Both the position numbers and the translations under genes were made by a program. A stretch of 30,997 nt of DNA from Ardenticatenaceae bacterium (lineage in GTDB: Bacteria > Chloroflexota > Anaerolineae > Promineifilales > Promineifilaceae). Position 1 is the stretch's first letter. Each line of letters opens with the position of its first letter. Positions 15,803-23,675 of this stretch are shown here, piece after piece. The notes under the pieces were generated by a model. It made no database searches, was not told where the DNA came from, and worked only from the letters and a program-made list of their open reading frames with translations. The DNA lies in NCBI GenBank assembly GCA_020634415.1, contig JACKBT010000051.1, positions 1 through 30,997 of the forward strand. Direction: 5' to 3'.

Positions 15803-17179
15803 ATGGACGATAGAGTTGTGGAATTTGTGCGGGGTTTGCGGGCGGCGGGGGTGCGGGTGTCGCTGGCGGAGTCTATGGATGCGATGTCGGCGATGGAGAC
15901 GCTGGGGATTACGCAGAAGGATGTGTTTCGCCAGTCGCTGCGCTCGACGCTGATTAAGAAGTATGAGGATTTGGCTGTTTTTGAGCAGTTGTTTCCGCTT
16001 TACTTTGGCAGTGGCGGCCCCATGCTGCAAAATGCGATGGATGATCTGTCGCCGGATGAGCAGGAGATGTTGAAGGCGGCGCTGGGGGCGATGAGCGGCC
16101 GTTTAGACCAACTGATGCAATGGCTGACGAGTGGCGATGGTCCCACCAAAGAAGAGCTGGAGGAGTTGGCGCGACGGGCTGGTGCTGAATGGTATGACGA
16201 CCCACGTGATGCCCGTTTTGTGTCGCGGCGCATGTTGCAGCAGATGGGTTTTGCTCATTTGGAGGAGCAGATTCAGCAGCTAATCCAAAAGCTGCAAGAG
16301 ATGGGGATGAGCCAGGAAGCCATTGAGAAACTGCTGGGGGTGGTTGAGGCCAATCGGGAGGCGTTGGCGGAGCAGGCGGCGCAGCAAGTGGGGCTGCAAA
16401 TTGCCCAACAGCGGGCCAATCGCCCTGAAGATTTGCACGGCTCTGATTTGATGCACAAGCCGTTTGAGGCGTTGACGGAGGCGGAGACGGATATTTTGCG
16501 CAAGGAGGTGCAGCGGCTGGTGACGCAGTTACGCAGCCGTGCGGCTTTGCGTCGCAAACGGGGCAGCAAGGGCAAGTTTGACTCGAAGGGGACGATCCGG
16601 GCGAACCAGCGGTATGGGGGTGTGCCGATGGATTTGAAGTTTAAGAAGAAGAAGCTGAAGCCGAGTCTGGTGATCATTTGTGATATGTCGCGCTCGATGT
16701 GGAGTGTGGTGGAGTTTATGCTGTATCTGATTTATCAGTTGCAGGATCAGGTGGCGAAGACGCGCAGTTTTGGCTTTTACCATGATATGCGTGAGGTGAG
16801 TCTGGTGCTGGCGAGTAAGCCGATGAATGAGGCGATTCCGCTGATTATGCGGGAGTTTCCGTACAGCGCCTATGCGACGGATTTTGGCAACAGTTTGAAT
16901 ACGTTTTATGGCAATTGGTTGGATGCGGTGAACGGCCGTTCCACAGTCGTCATTTTGGGAGACGGCCGTAACAACTACAACTCGCCGCGCATTGACCTGA
17001 TGAAAGATTTACAACGCCGTGCCCGCAAGCTCATCTGGTTCAACCCGGAAACGCCGCGCCAATGGGGCACGGGCGACAGCGATATGCTGGAATATGCGCC
17101 CCTATGCGATGCTGTCCATGTGGTGCGCAACCTGGCGCAGTTGTCCTCGGCGATTGATAAACTGTTTGTTGAGGGGTGA
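15803..17179 (+). CDS. CoxE-like VWA-domain protein, partner of MoxR
   Basis: 458 aa. The N-terminal half is helical and charged, with Gln/Glu-rich, coiled-coil-like stretches at about 150-210. The C-terminal about 170 residues are a von Willebrand A domain that starts KPSLVIICDMSRSMW, with MIDAS D294-x-S296-x-S298. A later ATDFGNSLNTF segment supplies the threonine/Asp region and VVILGDGRNN the third metal-site strand. This is the CoxE/YehP type of MoxR-associated VWA protein. In the family the VWA protein binds a client through Mg2+ while MoxR supplies ATP hydrolysis. GGGAG seven bases before ATG supports the start. The gene follows the MoxR gene by 107 bp taken up by a repeat hairpin, so co-transcription is likely. 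Confidence 0.88.
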   Translation: MDDRVVEFVRGLRAAGVRVSLAESMDAMSAMETLGITQKDVFRQSLRSTLIKKYEDLAVFEQLFPLYFGSGGPMLQNAMDDLSPDEQEMLKAALGAMSGRLDQLMQWLTSGDGPTKEELEELARRAGAEWYDDPRDARFVSRRMLQQMGFAHLEEQIQQLIQKLQEMGMSQEAIEKLLGVVEANREALAEQAAQQVGLQIAQQRANRPEDLHGSDLMHKPFEALTEAETDILRKEVQRLVTQLRSRAALRRKRGSKGKFDSKGTIRANQRYGGVPMDLKFKKKKLKPSLVIICDMSRSMWSVVEFMLYLIYQLQDQVAKTRSFGFYHDMREVSLVLASKPMNEAIPLIMREFPYSAYATDFGNSLNTFYGNWLDAVNGRSTVVILGDGRNNYNSPRIDLMKDLQRRARKLIWFNPETPRQWGTGDSDMLEYAPLCDAVHVVRNLAQLSSAIDKLFVEG

Positions 17180-17282
17180 TACATTTGTCAAACAATTGAA
17201 CAAGACCTGATACGGCCGTTTGTGATTATTTTACAGACGGTCGTTTTGGTATACTTCATCAAAATTGTGCCCGGAATTTCTT

Positions 17283-17294
17283 TGTCAATTGACA
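17283..17294. promoter_or_regulatory. 12-bp palindrome overlapping the -35 box, candidate operator
   Basis: TGTCAATTGACA is a perfect palindrome whose last six bases are the -35 hexamer of the promoter at 17289-17316. A looser related dyad (TTGT-CAAACAATTG-AACAA) is at 17187-17205. A repressor bound here would block polymerase; no regulator gene lies next to it. Confidence 0.5.
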
Positions 17295-17316
17295 GAACAT
17301 CTTACAAGTTTATAAT
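17289..17316 (+). promoter_or_regulatory. Consensus sigma-70 promoter of the EAD/FGE operon
   Basis: TTGACA (17289-17294), a 16-bp spacer and TATAAT (17311-17316): both boxes match the consensus at 6 of 6 positions. The predicted start near 17323 leaves about 70 nt of leader before the GTG at 17395. It is among the strongest-looking promoters in the window. Confidence 0.8.
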
Positions 17317-17394
17317 CTGCGCGTGATGCTATTAGATTCCTTCGTCGTGGAGAGTTTAAAAGCATGAAACAGTAATCGAACTAAGGGGAAAAGT

Positions 17395-19287
17395 GTGATC
17401 ACTGATAGTGTTACCTATCTAACAACATTGCACAACCTTCTCAACCAGCACTTTAGTCTGGCGGAGATTCATAATCTATGCTTTTATCTGAACGTAGATT
17501 ATGAAAGTGTGCCTGGCGAGACGAAGCCTTCACGCACTCGTGAATTGTTATTGACCTTGGGAAGAAATGATCGTTTAGACGACCTTATATCTTTACTTCA
17601 ACAGCAGCGTCCCCAAATTGCTTGGCCCCCAGTGCCAAGTAATTTTCAATTGCCAGCGTCCATGGTCTCAGATGAAACAACTATTTCAGTAAGTACCCAG
17701 GACATACACGGCGATATGGTTCAAGGGGATCAGGTACATGGAGATAAAATCCAAACGCAAACCTATAATAATAAACAGATAGCCTCCTCTGGACATGGTG
17801 CTATTAATGTTTCAGGTGATGTAAGTGCAGACGGGAATATTCATATAGGTAATAAATATATAATTCCCCTCTTAGTTATCTTGTTAATCATTGTTATTGC
17901 AATCGCTGTTATCTTTCTTGTTAGTCGGGAGGGATTACAAATTGTAGAAGAATCCTCTCGAACACAACTTCCAGTATTTCCTGAAACCGATTTCGTAGTT
18001 GCCGTTTCTGAATTTCAGATTGATGGAAACAGCCGTATAGATAACCCTGAAGCAATTGCAGATACATTTGCCAGTGAAGTTCAAGTCATTATTGACCAAA
18101 ACAAGGAGAATGGAAGTAATGTCACGTTCGTGTCTCCAACTACACTTAATACAAAAGTAGTAGGGGATACACCAGAAGATCGAGCACAACATGCCGAGGT
18201 GATTGCTGAGGAAATAAATGCGGACATTATTATATATGGTGTTATTACTTGGAATGATTGGCAGGCGAATGTGGGGATAGAGTTTGTTGTTTCAGATGAA
18301 TATGTTGAATTGAGTGAAGGGGAAGAAATTGTAGAAAGGCCAGATTTCTCAGTCGAGGGGCCTTACTTTCCGGCTTTTGAGGTAAAGATAGAAAAAGGGG
18401 ATAACCAAGAGGCATTAGATTCAGCCAGAGCAAGGTTTTCCCATGGATTTCAAGCCCTTACTCTGATAGCAAGTGGTTTATCCCATTACACATTAGGTAG
18501 TTATCAGTTAGCTGAACAAGACTTTATGCAAGCGCATGAGATGGTGAAGAGCATACCAGATTGGGAAAGTGATGATGTGATCTCCGTTCTTCTTGGTAAT
18601 GCTATAGGTCAACAATGTGCCGACTTGTTTTTCCAAGAAAGCATGCATCAATCGGCAGTAGCTTGCTTCAATGATGCTATTACCTATTATGAAAGTGCTA
18701 TATCAGAAAACAGCCAATACCCACGAGCATATTTGGGTCGTGGGAGTGCTTTTTATATGCAAGGAATTGGTGATCCATTTCAAGATGACTATAGGGATAC
18801 AGACATTAATTTACTGAACAAAGCTATAGATGATTATAGTGAAGCATTAAATGACAAAGAAAATTTGCCAGAAGCAAACATTGAAGCCAAGGCAAATTTA
18901 GGCTTAGGACAAGCATATTTGATGTTAGCTGTTTTTGAAGCTGACCAAAAAGGCATGAGGCTTACAATCGAAAATGAAATGCTATTGGAAGCTAAAGCTC
19001 GATTTGAATCTGTTACCACTAAGTGTAAATTGGACGATTGCGCCGGAGGGGTTGATTTCTGGTTACAAGAACTTTCTGCCAAAGCATACGCAAATCTGGG
19101 GCTCATATATTATCTTGTACAAGACTTAGAACAAGCTGCCAATCTCTATGGTCAGGCTATTGATTTGCTGCCACCCTTTACTACTGGTCAAAGACGACTC
19201 AAAAAAACATACGAAGAAATTCGGGAACAAATTATCAATGAGATGGATGGACAAACTGCTTTCATAAACGTAAAGCGTGGTTCATAA
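17395..19287 (+). CDS. Membrane protein: effector-associated domain, GD-rich linker, TM, TolB-like, TPR
   Basis: 630 aa, not a family I can name as a whole. Residues 1-78 (LLNQHFSLAEIHNLCFYL, then VDYESVPGETK, RTRELLLTLGR and RLDDLISLL) resemble the small helical effector-associated domains (EAD7-like) found in bacterial conflict and signalling proteins. Residues 103-118 carry GD repeats (HGDMVQGDQVHGDK), a linker type I associate with such proteins. One membrane helix spans about 155-177. Outside it, 195-300 look like a TolB/FlgO-type alpha/beta domain (DFVVAVSEF; ADIIIYGVI). The rest, from about 350, is TPR-like (RARFSHGFQALTLIASGLSHYTLG; NLGLIYYLVQDLEQAANLY). The predicted topology puts the EAD in the cytoplasm and the TPRs outside. 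AAGGGG lies 6 bp before the GTG start. The gene is AT-rich and lacks AACGGCCGTT. Confidence 0.65.
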   Translation: MITDSVTYLTTLHNLLNQHFSLAEIHNLCFYLNVDYESVPGETKPSRTRELLLTLGRNDRLDDLISLLQQQRPQIAWPPVPSNFQLPASMVSDETTISVSTQDIHGDMVQGDQVHGDKIQTQTYNNKQIASSGHGAINVSGDVSADGNIHIGNKYIIPLLVILLIIVIAIAVIFLVSREGLQIVEESSRTQLPVFPETDFVVAVSEFQIDGNSRIDNPEAIADTFASEVQVIIDQNKENGSNVTFVSPTTLNTKVVGDTPEDRAQHAEVIAEEINADIIIYGVITWNDWQANVGIEFVVSDEYVELSEGEEIVERPDFSVEGPYFPAFEVKIEKGDNQEALDSARARFSHGFQALTLIASGLSHYTLGSYQLAEQDFMQAHEMVKSIPDWESDDVISVLLGNAIGQQCADLFFQESMHQSAVACFNDAITYYESAISENSQYPRAYLGRGSAFYMQGIGDPFQDDYRDTDINLLNKAIDDYSEALNDKENLPEANIEAKANLGLGQAYLMLAVFEADQKGMRLTIENEMLLEAKARFESVTTKCKLDDCAGGVDFWLQELSAKAYANLGLIYYLVQDLEQAANLYGQAIDLLPPFTTGQRRLKKTYEEIREQIINEMDGQTAFINVKRGS

Positions 19288-19297
19288 AGGTGGAGAT

Positions 19298-21913
19298 ATG
19301 TCACTATTTAGGAAATTTGCAGTAATTTTGGTTTTGATAAGTTTAATGGTACTGTCGCTTGCTGGCTGCAAACAAAAATCAGAGGAACAAAGTACAGTAG
19401 AACCAACTTCGTCTTCTACTCCACAGCCACAACCCACAGCAACCCCAAAACCAGAAACAACCCCCGAAATAATTAATACAAGTACACCTACTGCTTCGCC
19501 GCCTTCCGTTCCATCGCCTACCCAAGAAGGAGGGGCTACTAATACATCGACAGAAACGGAGATTCCTGATACTACTTCCCAATCCATACCTGATAATTTT
19601 GACCCTAGTAATGCTAACTTTTCAGTGATTGATGGACCATCACCAATTAATGTTAAACAACAACTAAGTTCTTTTGGTGGCGGCGGTGGTGGGAGACGTG
19701 ATATTCCCAATAACTGCTTGTCAAATCATTTTGGCATCACATACTACGATGAGCCAGTGATGGTTGAAGGACTAATGTCAACATCGCATACGAGTAGAAC
19801 TTTACAGATTCCACAAAAGCCCTCAATTTGGTTTGAGGAGTTACCTGATGTTTGTGCTTGTGGCTTTAAGGAGAACGAAGAAGTTACTCTGAAAATCGTT
19901 AACCCTATGGAAGAGGTTGTATTCGAAAGACAGTTTTCTGCAGGTGCAATTACCGGGACAAATGGTGAATTTATCGTAGGTGCATATTGTATAGAAAGCA
20001 ATGTTATTAGCGAATTTGACTTTTGGCCGGGAGATCCAATTGGCTTATATACAGTGATGGCTGAATCTGATAGTGGGACTACCAGCTACGAATTTGAGTT
20101 GGGGGAAACCAACAATCCATATTTCTATTATTCAAACAGGGCAGGAGGATATATATTGGGGGGGCTTAAACCACATGAAGTGATTGTTGCCGCATTTTAT
20201 GAAGTGACGGATGCTGCATCTGGAACATTTTCGCTTGTTCAGGATGTAACCATTGAAACAGATGATTATGGTGTTGCTTTTCTTGAAAGAGGAAATACTT
20301 TAGTAGGGGAATCTTGGGGAGAAGACTCTGAATTACTAGCTCCTATCGCAATATTTCGTGGGGATCCAACTACTGAAAATTTCGAGATATCGACATTTTA
20401 TGAATCCTTCATCACCCCTACAGGATTTGTAATCTTCTCTCCAGAGGTAGATTTCAGTGGTTTGATTGAGCAGAACCCTGATAATCCATATCTCTATTTT
20501 TATCAAGGCGACTTAGAGAAATTTATTGAAATGGCTCCCAACTCTGAGCAAGCAATGATAATCAAAGCTAATGATTTGCTTGAACAGTCAAAAGATAAAA
20601 TAGAGAGTTCTGCATATAATGTAAATTATTTTAACAGAGAACTTTCTGAAGAAGACCTGCAATTCGCTGTTGATCTCTTAAATGAGCTGATAGAAACATC
20701 CGCAAACCCTACTAAAGCACTTACTTTAAGAGCAGATGCTTATGCAATGTTGGAGGAATACGAGCTTGCTTTAGCTGATATTTTGGAGGCTGCTAGATTA
20801 AACATTGATAGTTCGTATTTCCCCTTCATGGAAGGTAATTTATATCTGCTATCTGGAAATTATGAATTAGCAATAGATAGCTTTGAAAAAATAGTTAATA
20901 TTGATCCTTATTCTGTACGCGGATATTTTGAAATGGGATGCCTTTATCATCAACTTAGCAATCATGAACAGGCAACAGAATTTTTCTTAAGAGACATTGA
21001 GGCTGGGTTACACTTTGCAAATCTGGTAAATGAAGGATCTTTTCCCAGAGATATTCCACTTGAGAATTATTATAGTTATCTTGCAGGCGGAGATATTAAT
21101 TTTGGAGAAGATCTCTGTATTGACGAATATAATTCTTTAAGAACAGATTATTTTCTACAGATCTCACCATCTTTCGATCTAAGCTCATATCGTGCTAGCC
21201 ATCCTGTTGATAACATGGAAATCCTTTATGTGCCTGCTGGTGAATTTATTATGGGTTCTCTACCAGAAGATAATAGGGCAGAGCCTATAGAATACCCACA
21301 GCATATAGTACATTTGGATAGCTATTGGATTGATTCTCAAGAAGTCTCGGCTAACCAATATGCTCTATGTGTAAATGCAGGGGTATGTAATCCTCCAACT
21401 GAAGGTAACCTTGATGAGATATCTGTTTGGGATAATGCACCGATAACATACGTAACTTGGGCTGATGCTTCCTCCTACTGCAATTGGGTTGGGCGGCGGT
21501 TGCCCACAGAGGCTGAATGGGAAAAGGCAGCCCGTGGTTTAGATGCTCGAATCTATCCATGGGGTAATTCTTCTCCCAACGTATGTGGAACAAATGTAAA
21601 TTACGATTCGGATGGCGTGAGAGCATTATATTATGAATCAGTGAATTATAGTTGTGTTGCTCCCTCTGGAGCAATTGATATGGCTGGTAATGCTTGGGAG
21701 TGGGTGGCTGACTATTTTGGCGCAGATTATTATGCTAATTCTCCATCTGAAAATCCACAAGGACCTGAGACGGGGAACGAAAGGGTTGTCAGGGGAGGCT
21801 CGTGGACAACAAGTAACATCAATTTCCTGAGAACTGCCAACCGTTGGTCCCGTCCCGAAGATTTTTCTAGTGATGCTATAGGTTTTCGTTGTGCTTTGAG
21901 CGCAAACCCTTAG
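19298..21913 (+). CDS. Lipoprotein with TPRs and a C-terminal FGE-sulfatase (C-lectin fold) domain
   Basis: 871 aa from ATG 19298 (GGAG just upstream; a GTG 21 bp earlier is possible but would extend the signal peptide and overlap the previous stop). The signal peptide ends in lipobox SLAGC with Cys24, so it is an anchored lipoprotein. A Thr/Pro/Ser-rich tether (about 30-95) follows. The middle (about 120-400) is beta-rich and unrecognised. Residues 460-600 hold TPRs (YELALADILEAARLN; YELAIDSFEKIVNIDP). The last 232 residues are an FGE-sulfatase domain: VPAGEFIMGS, GRRLPTEAEWEKAARG, YPWGN, MAGNAWEWVADYF, RVVRGGSW and GFRCA. The region between RGGSW and GFRCA lacks the paired catalytic cysteines of true FGE, so it more likely binds a ligand than makes formylglycine. 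It forms an operon with the EAD protein 10 bp upstream. Confidence 0.78.
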   Translation: MSLFRKFAVILVLISLMVLSLAGCKQKSEEQSTVEPTSSSTPQPQPTATPKPETTPEIINTSTPTASPPSVPSPTQEGGATNTSTETEIPDTTSQSIPDNFDPSNANFSVIDGPSPINVKQQLSSFGGGGGGRRDIPNNCLSNHFGITYYDEPVMVEGLMSTSHTSRTLQIPQKPSIWFEELPDVCACGFKENEEVTLKIVNPMEEVVFERQFSAGAITGTNGEFIVGAYCIESNVISEFDFWPGDPIGLYTVMAESDSGTTSYEFELGETNNPYFYYSNRAGGYILGGLKPHEVIVAAFYEVTDAASGTFSLVQDVTIETDDYGVAFLERGNTLVGESWGEDSELLAPIAIFRGDPTTENFEISTFYESFITPTGFVIFSPEVDFSGLIEQNPDNPYLYFYQGDLEKFIEMAPNSEQAMIIKANDLLEQSKDKIESSAYNVNYFNRELSEEDLQFAVDLLNELIETSANPTKALTLRADAYAMLEEYELALADILEAARLNIDSSYFPFMEGNLYLLSGNYELAIDSFEKIVNIDPYSVRGYFEMGCLYHQLSNHEQATEFFLRDIEAGLHFANLVNEGSFPRDIPLENYYSYLAGGDINFGEDLCIDEYNSLRTDYFLQISPSFDLSSYRASHPVDNMEILYVPAGEFIMGSLPEDNRAEPIEYPQHIVHLDSYWIDSQEVSANQYALCVNAGVCNPPTEGNLDEISVWDNAPITYVTWADASSYCNWVGRRLPTEAEWEKAARGLDARIYPWGNSSPNVCGTNVNYDSDGVRALYYESVNYSCVAPSGAIDMAGNAWEWVADYFGADYYANSPSENPQGPETGNERVVRGGSWTTSNINFLRTANRWSRPEDFSSDAIGFRCALSANP

Positions 21914-21941
21914 TGGGTATTTCATTTGGCCTAAAATTTAA

Positions 21942-21970
21942 TTGACGGTTGTATTACGCTATGTTACTAT
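21942..21970 (+). promoter_or_regulatory. Promoter of the tyrS leader
   Basis: TTGACG (21942-21947), a 17-bp spacer and TACTAT (21965-21970). Transcription would start 7-8 bases further on, at 21977-21978, which is the A of an ATG. The message would therefore be leaderless or nearly so, which fits the absence of a ribosome binding site before that ATG. Confidence 0.65.
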
Positions 21971-21977
21971 GCCGGGC

Positions 21978-22061
21978 ATGATGAGACAACATACTTTTTA
22001 TTATTATCAATATGACAGTGAAGGAAACGGCCGTTCCTGCGGCGGGTTGCTGGCGTATTGA
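21978..22061 (+). CDS. Putative Tyr-rich leader peptide of tyrS (attenuator)
   Basis: A 27-codon frame starting ATG ATG. Its peptide contains FYYYQY, with TAT codons at positions 8, 9, 10 and 12, and a last sense codon 27 that is also TAT. Five of 27 residues are tyrosine, and the next real gene is tyrosyl-tRNA synthetase. Ribosome slowing at the TAT cluster when charged tRNA-Tyr is scarce would leave the RNA from about 22025 free to refold, as in pheM, trpL and other leader peptides. There is no Shine-Dalgarno, but the predicted start of transcription coincides with the ATG. A CGGCCG palindrome lies in the frame. Tyr content, position and downstream terminator are seen; regulation is inferred. 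Confidence 0.6.
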   Translation: MMRQHTFYYYQYDSEGNGRSCGGLLAY

Positions 22062-22084
22062 TACTAAACCAACTTGCAACTTCC

Positions 22085-22118
22085 AAAGACGCGGCCAAAC
22101 CCGCGTCTTTTTTGTTTT
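22085..22118 (+). terminator. Intrinsic terminator / attenuator upstream of tyrS
   Basis: Ten-base arms AAAGACGCGG (22085-22094) and CCGCGTCTTT (22101-22110), a 6-base loop, then a T-rich run TTTGTTTT. The segment GCGGGTT at 22042-22048 can pair over 7 bp with AACCCGC at 22098-22104, which takes in part of the loop and the 3' arm; this is a mutually exclusive antiterminator. GTTGC (22046-22050) can also pair with GCAAC (22076-22080), competing with the antiterminator. Confidence 0.8.
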
Positions 22119-22129
22119 AGGACTATAAT

Positions 22130-22268
22130 GGTAATTGATAATTTGTAATTGAAGCGACGACTAGGGGTTTAATGGTGTACTGGTATATTGGTGTATTAGG
22201 GTTTTACTAATACACCAATATACTCATAAACCAATACACCAATTACGAATTACCAATTACCAATTACT
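22130..22268. repeat. Nested tandem-unit hairpin before tyrS
   Basis: The outer arms are 7-mers: GGTAATT, GATAATT, TGTAATT on the left and ACCAATT repeated on the right. The inner arms (22173-22242) are 8-mers: GGTGTACT, GGTATATT, GGTGTATT on the left and AATACACC, AATATACT, CATAAACC, AATACACC on the right. So one array sits inside another with a different unit. It ends 7 bp before the tyrS AGGAG. Confidence 0.8.
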
Positions 22269-22285
22269 CATATCAGGAGTACAAC

Positions 22286-23566
22286 GTGACAAGTAACATT
22301 TTTGAAGAACTGCGCTGGCGTGGCCTCATTTACGATTCGACTGAGGGCGTGGCCGAATTGGTGACGAAAGAAAAAATAACCTTATACAATGGCTTCGATC
22401 CCACGGGCGATTCGCTGCATATTGGGCATCTGGTGCCGATGATGCAGTTGGCGCGGTGGCAGCGTTTTGGGCATACGCCCATTGCTTTGGCCGGTGGTGG
22501 CACGGGCATGGTGGGGGATCCGAGCGGCCGTTCTACTGAACGCCAACTCCTCTCTCTCGAGGAAATTGAGGCCAACGTCGCCAAAATCAAAGTACAACTC
22601 GCCAGTATTTTAGACTTTGAGGTCAAAACCAACCCCGCTCAACTGGTCAACAACGCTGATTGGCTCACTACGCTCAAGCTGATGGAATTTCTGCGCGACA
22701 CGGGCAAACATTTTACGGTCAACTACATGACGGCCAAAGATTCGGTGAAGTCGCGGCTGGAGCGGGAAGATGGCATTTCCTTTACCGAGTTCAGCTACAT
22801 GCTGCTGCAAGCTTACGATTTCCTGCACCTGTTTCAAACGCATAACTGTGTGATTCAGGCCGGGGGTAGTGACCAGTGGGGCAATATTGTGACGGGCACG
22901 GAATTGGTGCGCAAGGTGGCGGGCGGTAAGGCGTATGGCCTGGTCTACCCGCTGATCACCCGTGCTGATGGCAGTAAGTTTGGCAAAACGGCCGATGGCG
23001 AAAGTGTGTGGCTCGATCCTAACCGTACCTCGCCCTACCGCTTCTACCAGTGGTGGCTGAATGTGGATGATGCGGATGCCATTAACTACCTCAAATACTT
23101 TACCTGGTTGGGTCAATCTGAAATTCATGAGTTGGAGCAGGCCCTGTATGAACGGCCGGAGCAGCGTGAGGCACAGCGGCGGCTGGCGCAGGAGTTGACG
23201 GGGATGGTGCATGGGGCAACGGCTGTTGACAAAGCGGAAAAAGCAGCGGCCGTTCTCTTCGGTGGCGATCTGGATGGCCTGGATGCCAGCGACATCCGCG
23301 ACATCTTCGCCGACGTGCCCTCCAGTCAATTGGGCCAAGATGAGTTAGCGGGTGATGGCCTGTTGGTGGTAGATTTGCTGGTTCACAGCGGCCTGGCCTC
23401 CTCCAAAGGCGATGCGCGGCGTTCGATTCAAGGGGGTGGCATCTACCTCAACAATGAGCGCGTCAATGATGTGATGCAGGCGGTGACGATTGCGCAATGT
23501 ATTGAAGGCCAATTTATGATTCTGCGCAAAGGGCGCAAGCAGTATCATTTGGTGCAGATTGCTTAG
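22286..23566 (+). CDS. tyrS: Tyrosyl-tRNA synthetase
   Basis: 426 aa, the usual length of bacterial TyrRS. The class I signature HIGH is at 45-48 (GDSLHIGHL). The Tyr pocket includes [10 protein letters not shown] and [23 protein letters not shown] (191-200) is the tyrosine-binding helix motif. KFGKT (231-235) is the KMSKS equivalent. The last about 65 residues form the S4-type RNA-binding domain ([20 protein letters not shown]). It attaches tyrosine to tRNA-Tyr in the cytoplasm. The start is GTG with AGGAG 6 bp upstream. It is preceded by what looks like a tyrosine-codon attenuator. Confidence 0.97.
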   Translation: MTSNIFEELRWRGLIYDSTEGVAELVTKEKITLYNGFDPTGDSLHIGHLVPMMQLARWQRFGHTPIALAGGGTGMVGDPSGRSTERQLLSLEEIEANVAKIKVQLASILDFEVKTNPAQLVNNADWLTTLKLMEFLRDTGKHFTVNYMTAKDSVKSRLEREDGISFTEFSYMLLQAYDFLHLFQTHNCVIQAGGSDQWGNIVTGTELVRKVAGGKAYGLVYPLITRADGSKFGKTADGESVWLDPNRTSPYRFYQWWLNVDDADAINYLKYFTWLGQSEIHELEQALYERPEQREAQRRLAQELTGMVHGATAVDKAEKAAAVLFGGDLDGLDASDIRDIFADVPSSQLGQDELAGDGLLVVDLLVHSGLASSKGDARRSIQGGGIYLNNERVNDVMQAVTIAQCIEGQFMILRKGRKQYHLVQIA

Positions 23567-23581
23567 CTGGGCGAATCAATT

Positions 23582-23670
23582 CGCAGCAACGACTACAAAG
23601 TCGGCCTTCGCCGACTAACAGCCCGCGAAGGCGGGCTTCGTAATTGTTGCTGCGGTTTCAACCGCCGGAG
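23582..23670. repeat. Composite cruciform repeat that supplies the next gene's ribosome binding site
   Basis: The outer arms are CGCAGCAAC (23582-23590) and GTTGCTGCG (23646-23654). Inside are hairpins AGTCGGC/GCCGACT (23599-23616) and GCCCGC/GCGGGC (23621-23636). A further hairpin GCGGTT/AACCGC (23652-23665) overlaps the outer 3' arm. Elements with very similar wording (AGTCGGCCTTCGCCGACT, GCGGTTTCAACCGC) are, as I recall, dispersed in cyanobacterial and Chloroflexota genomes. It is followed at once by GGAG and the TTG start at 23676. Confidence 0.75.
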
Positions 23671-23675
23671 TTGTC

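Larger units (their letters stand above)
21914..22285. other. Leader region of tyrS
   Basis: 372 bp between the FGE lipoprotein stop and the tyrS GTG. In order it holds a promoter (21942-21970), a Tyr-rich leader frame (21978-22061), competing stem segments, an intrinsic terminator (22085-22118) and a nested hairpin array (22130-22268) ending just before the tyrS ribosome binding site. Each part is listed separately. Confidence 0.7.

Noticed and set aside
19277..19297. GTG start of the FGE lipoprotein overlapping the EAD gene
   Set aside because: It would put seven extra residues before the signal peptide; the ATG at 19298 has GGAG directly upstream and gives a standard lipoprotein signal.
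21200..21913. Variable region of a diversity-generating retroelement in the FGE domain
   Set aside because: FGE folds are known retroelement targets, but there is no reverse transcriptase, no second near-copy of the 3' end and no run of AAY codons in the window.
21914..22285. T-box riboswitch upstream of tyrS
   Set aside because: No T-box sequence (AGGGTGG-type) and no stem I features are visible; the terminator is instead preceded by a short Tyr-rich frame.
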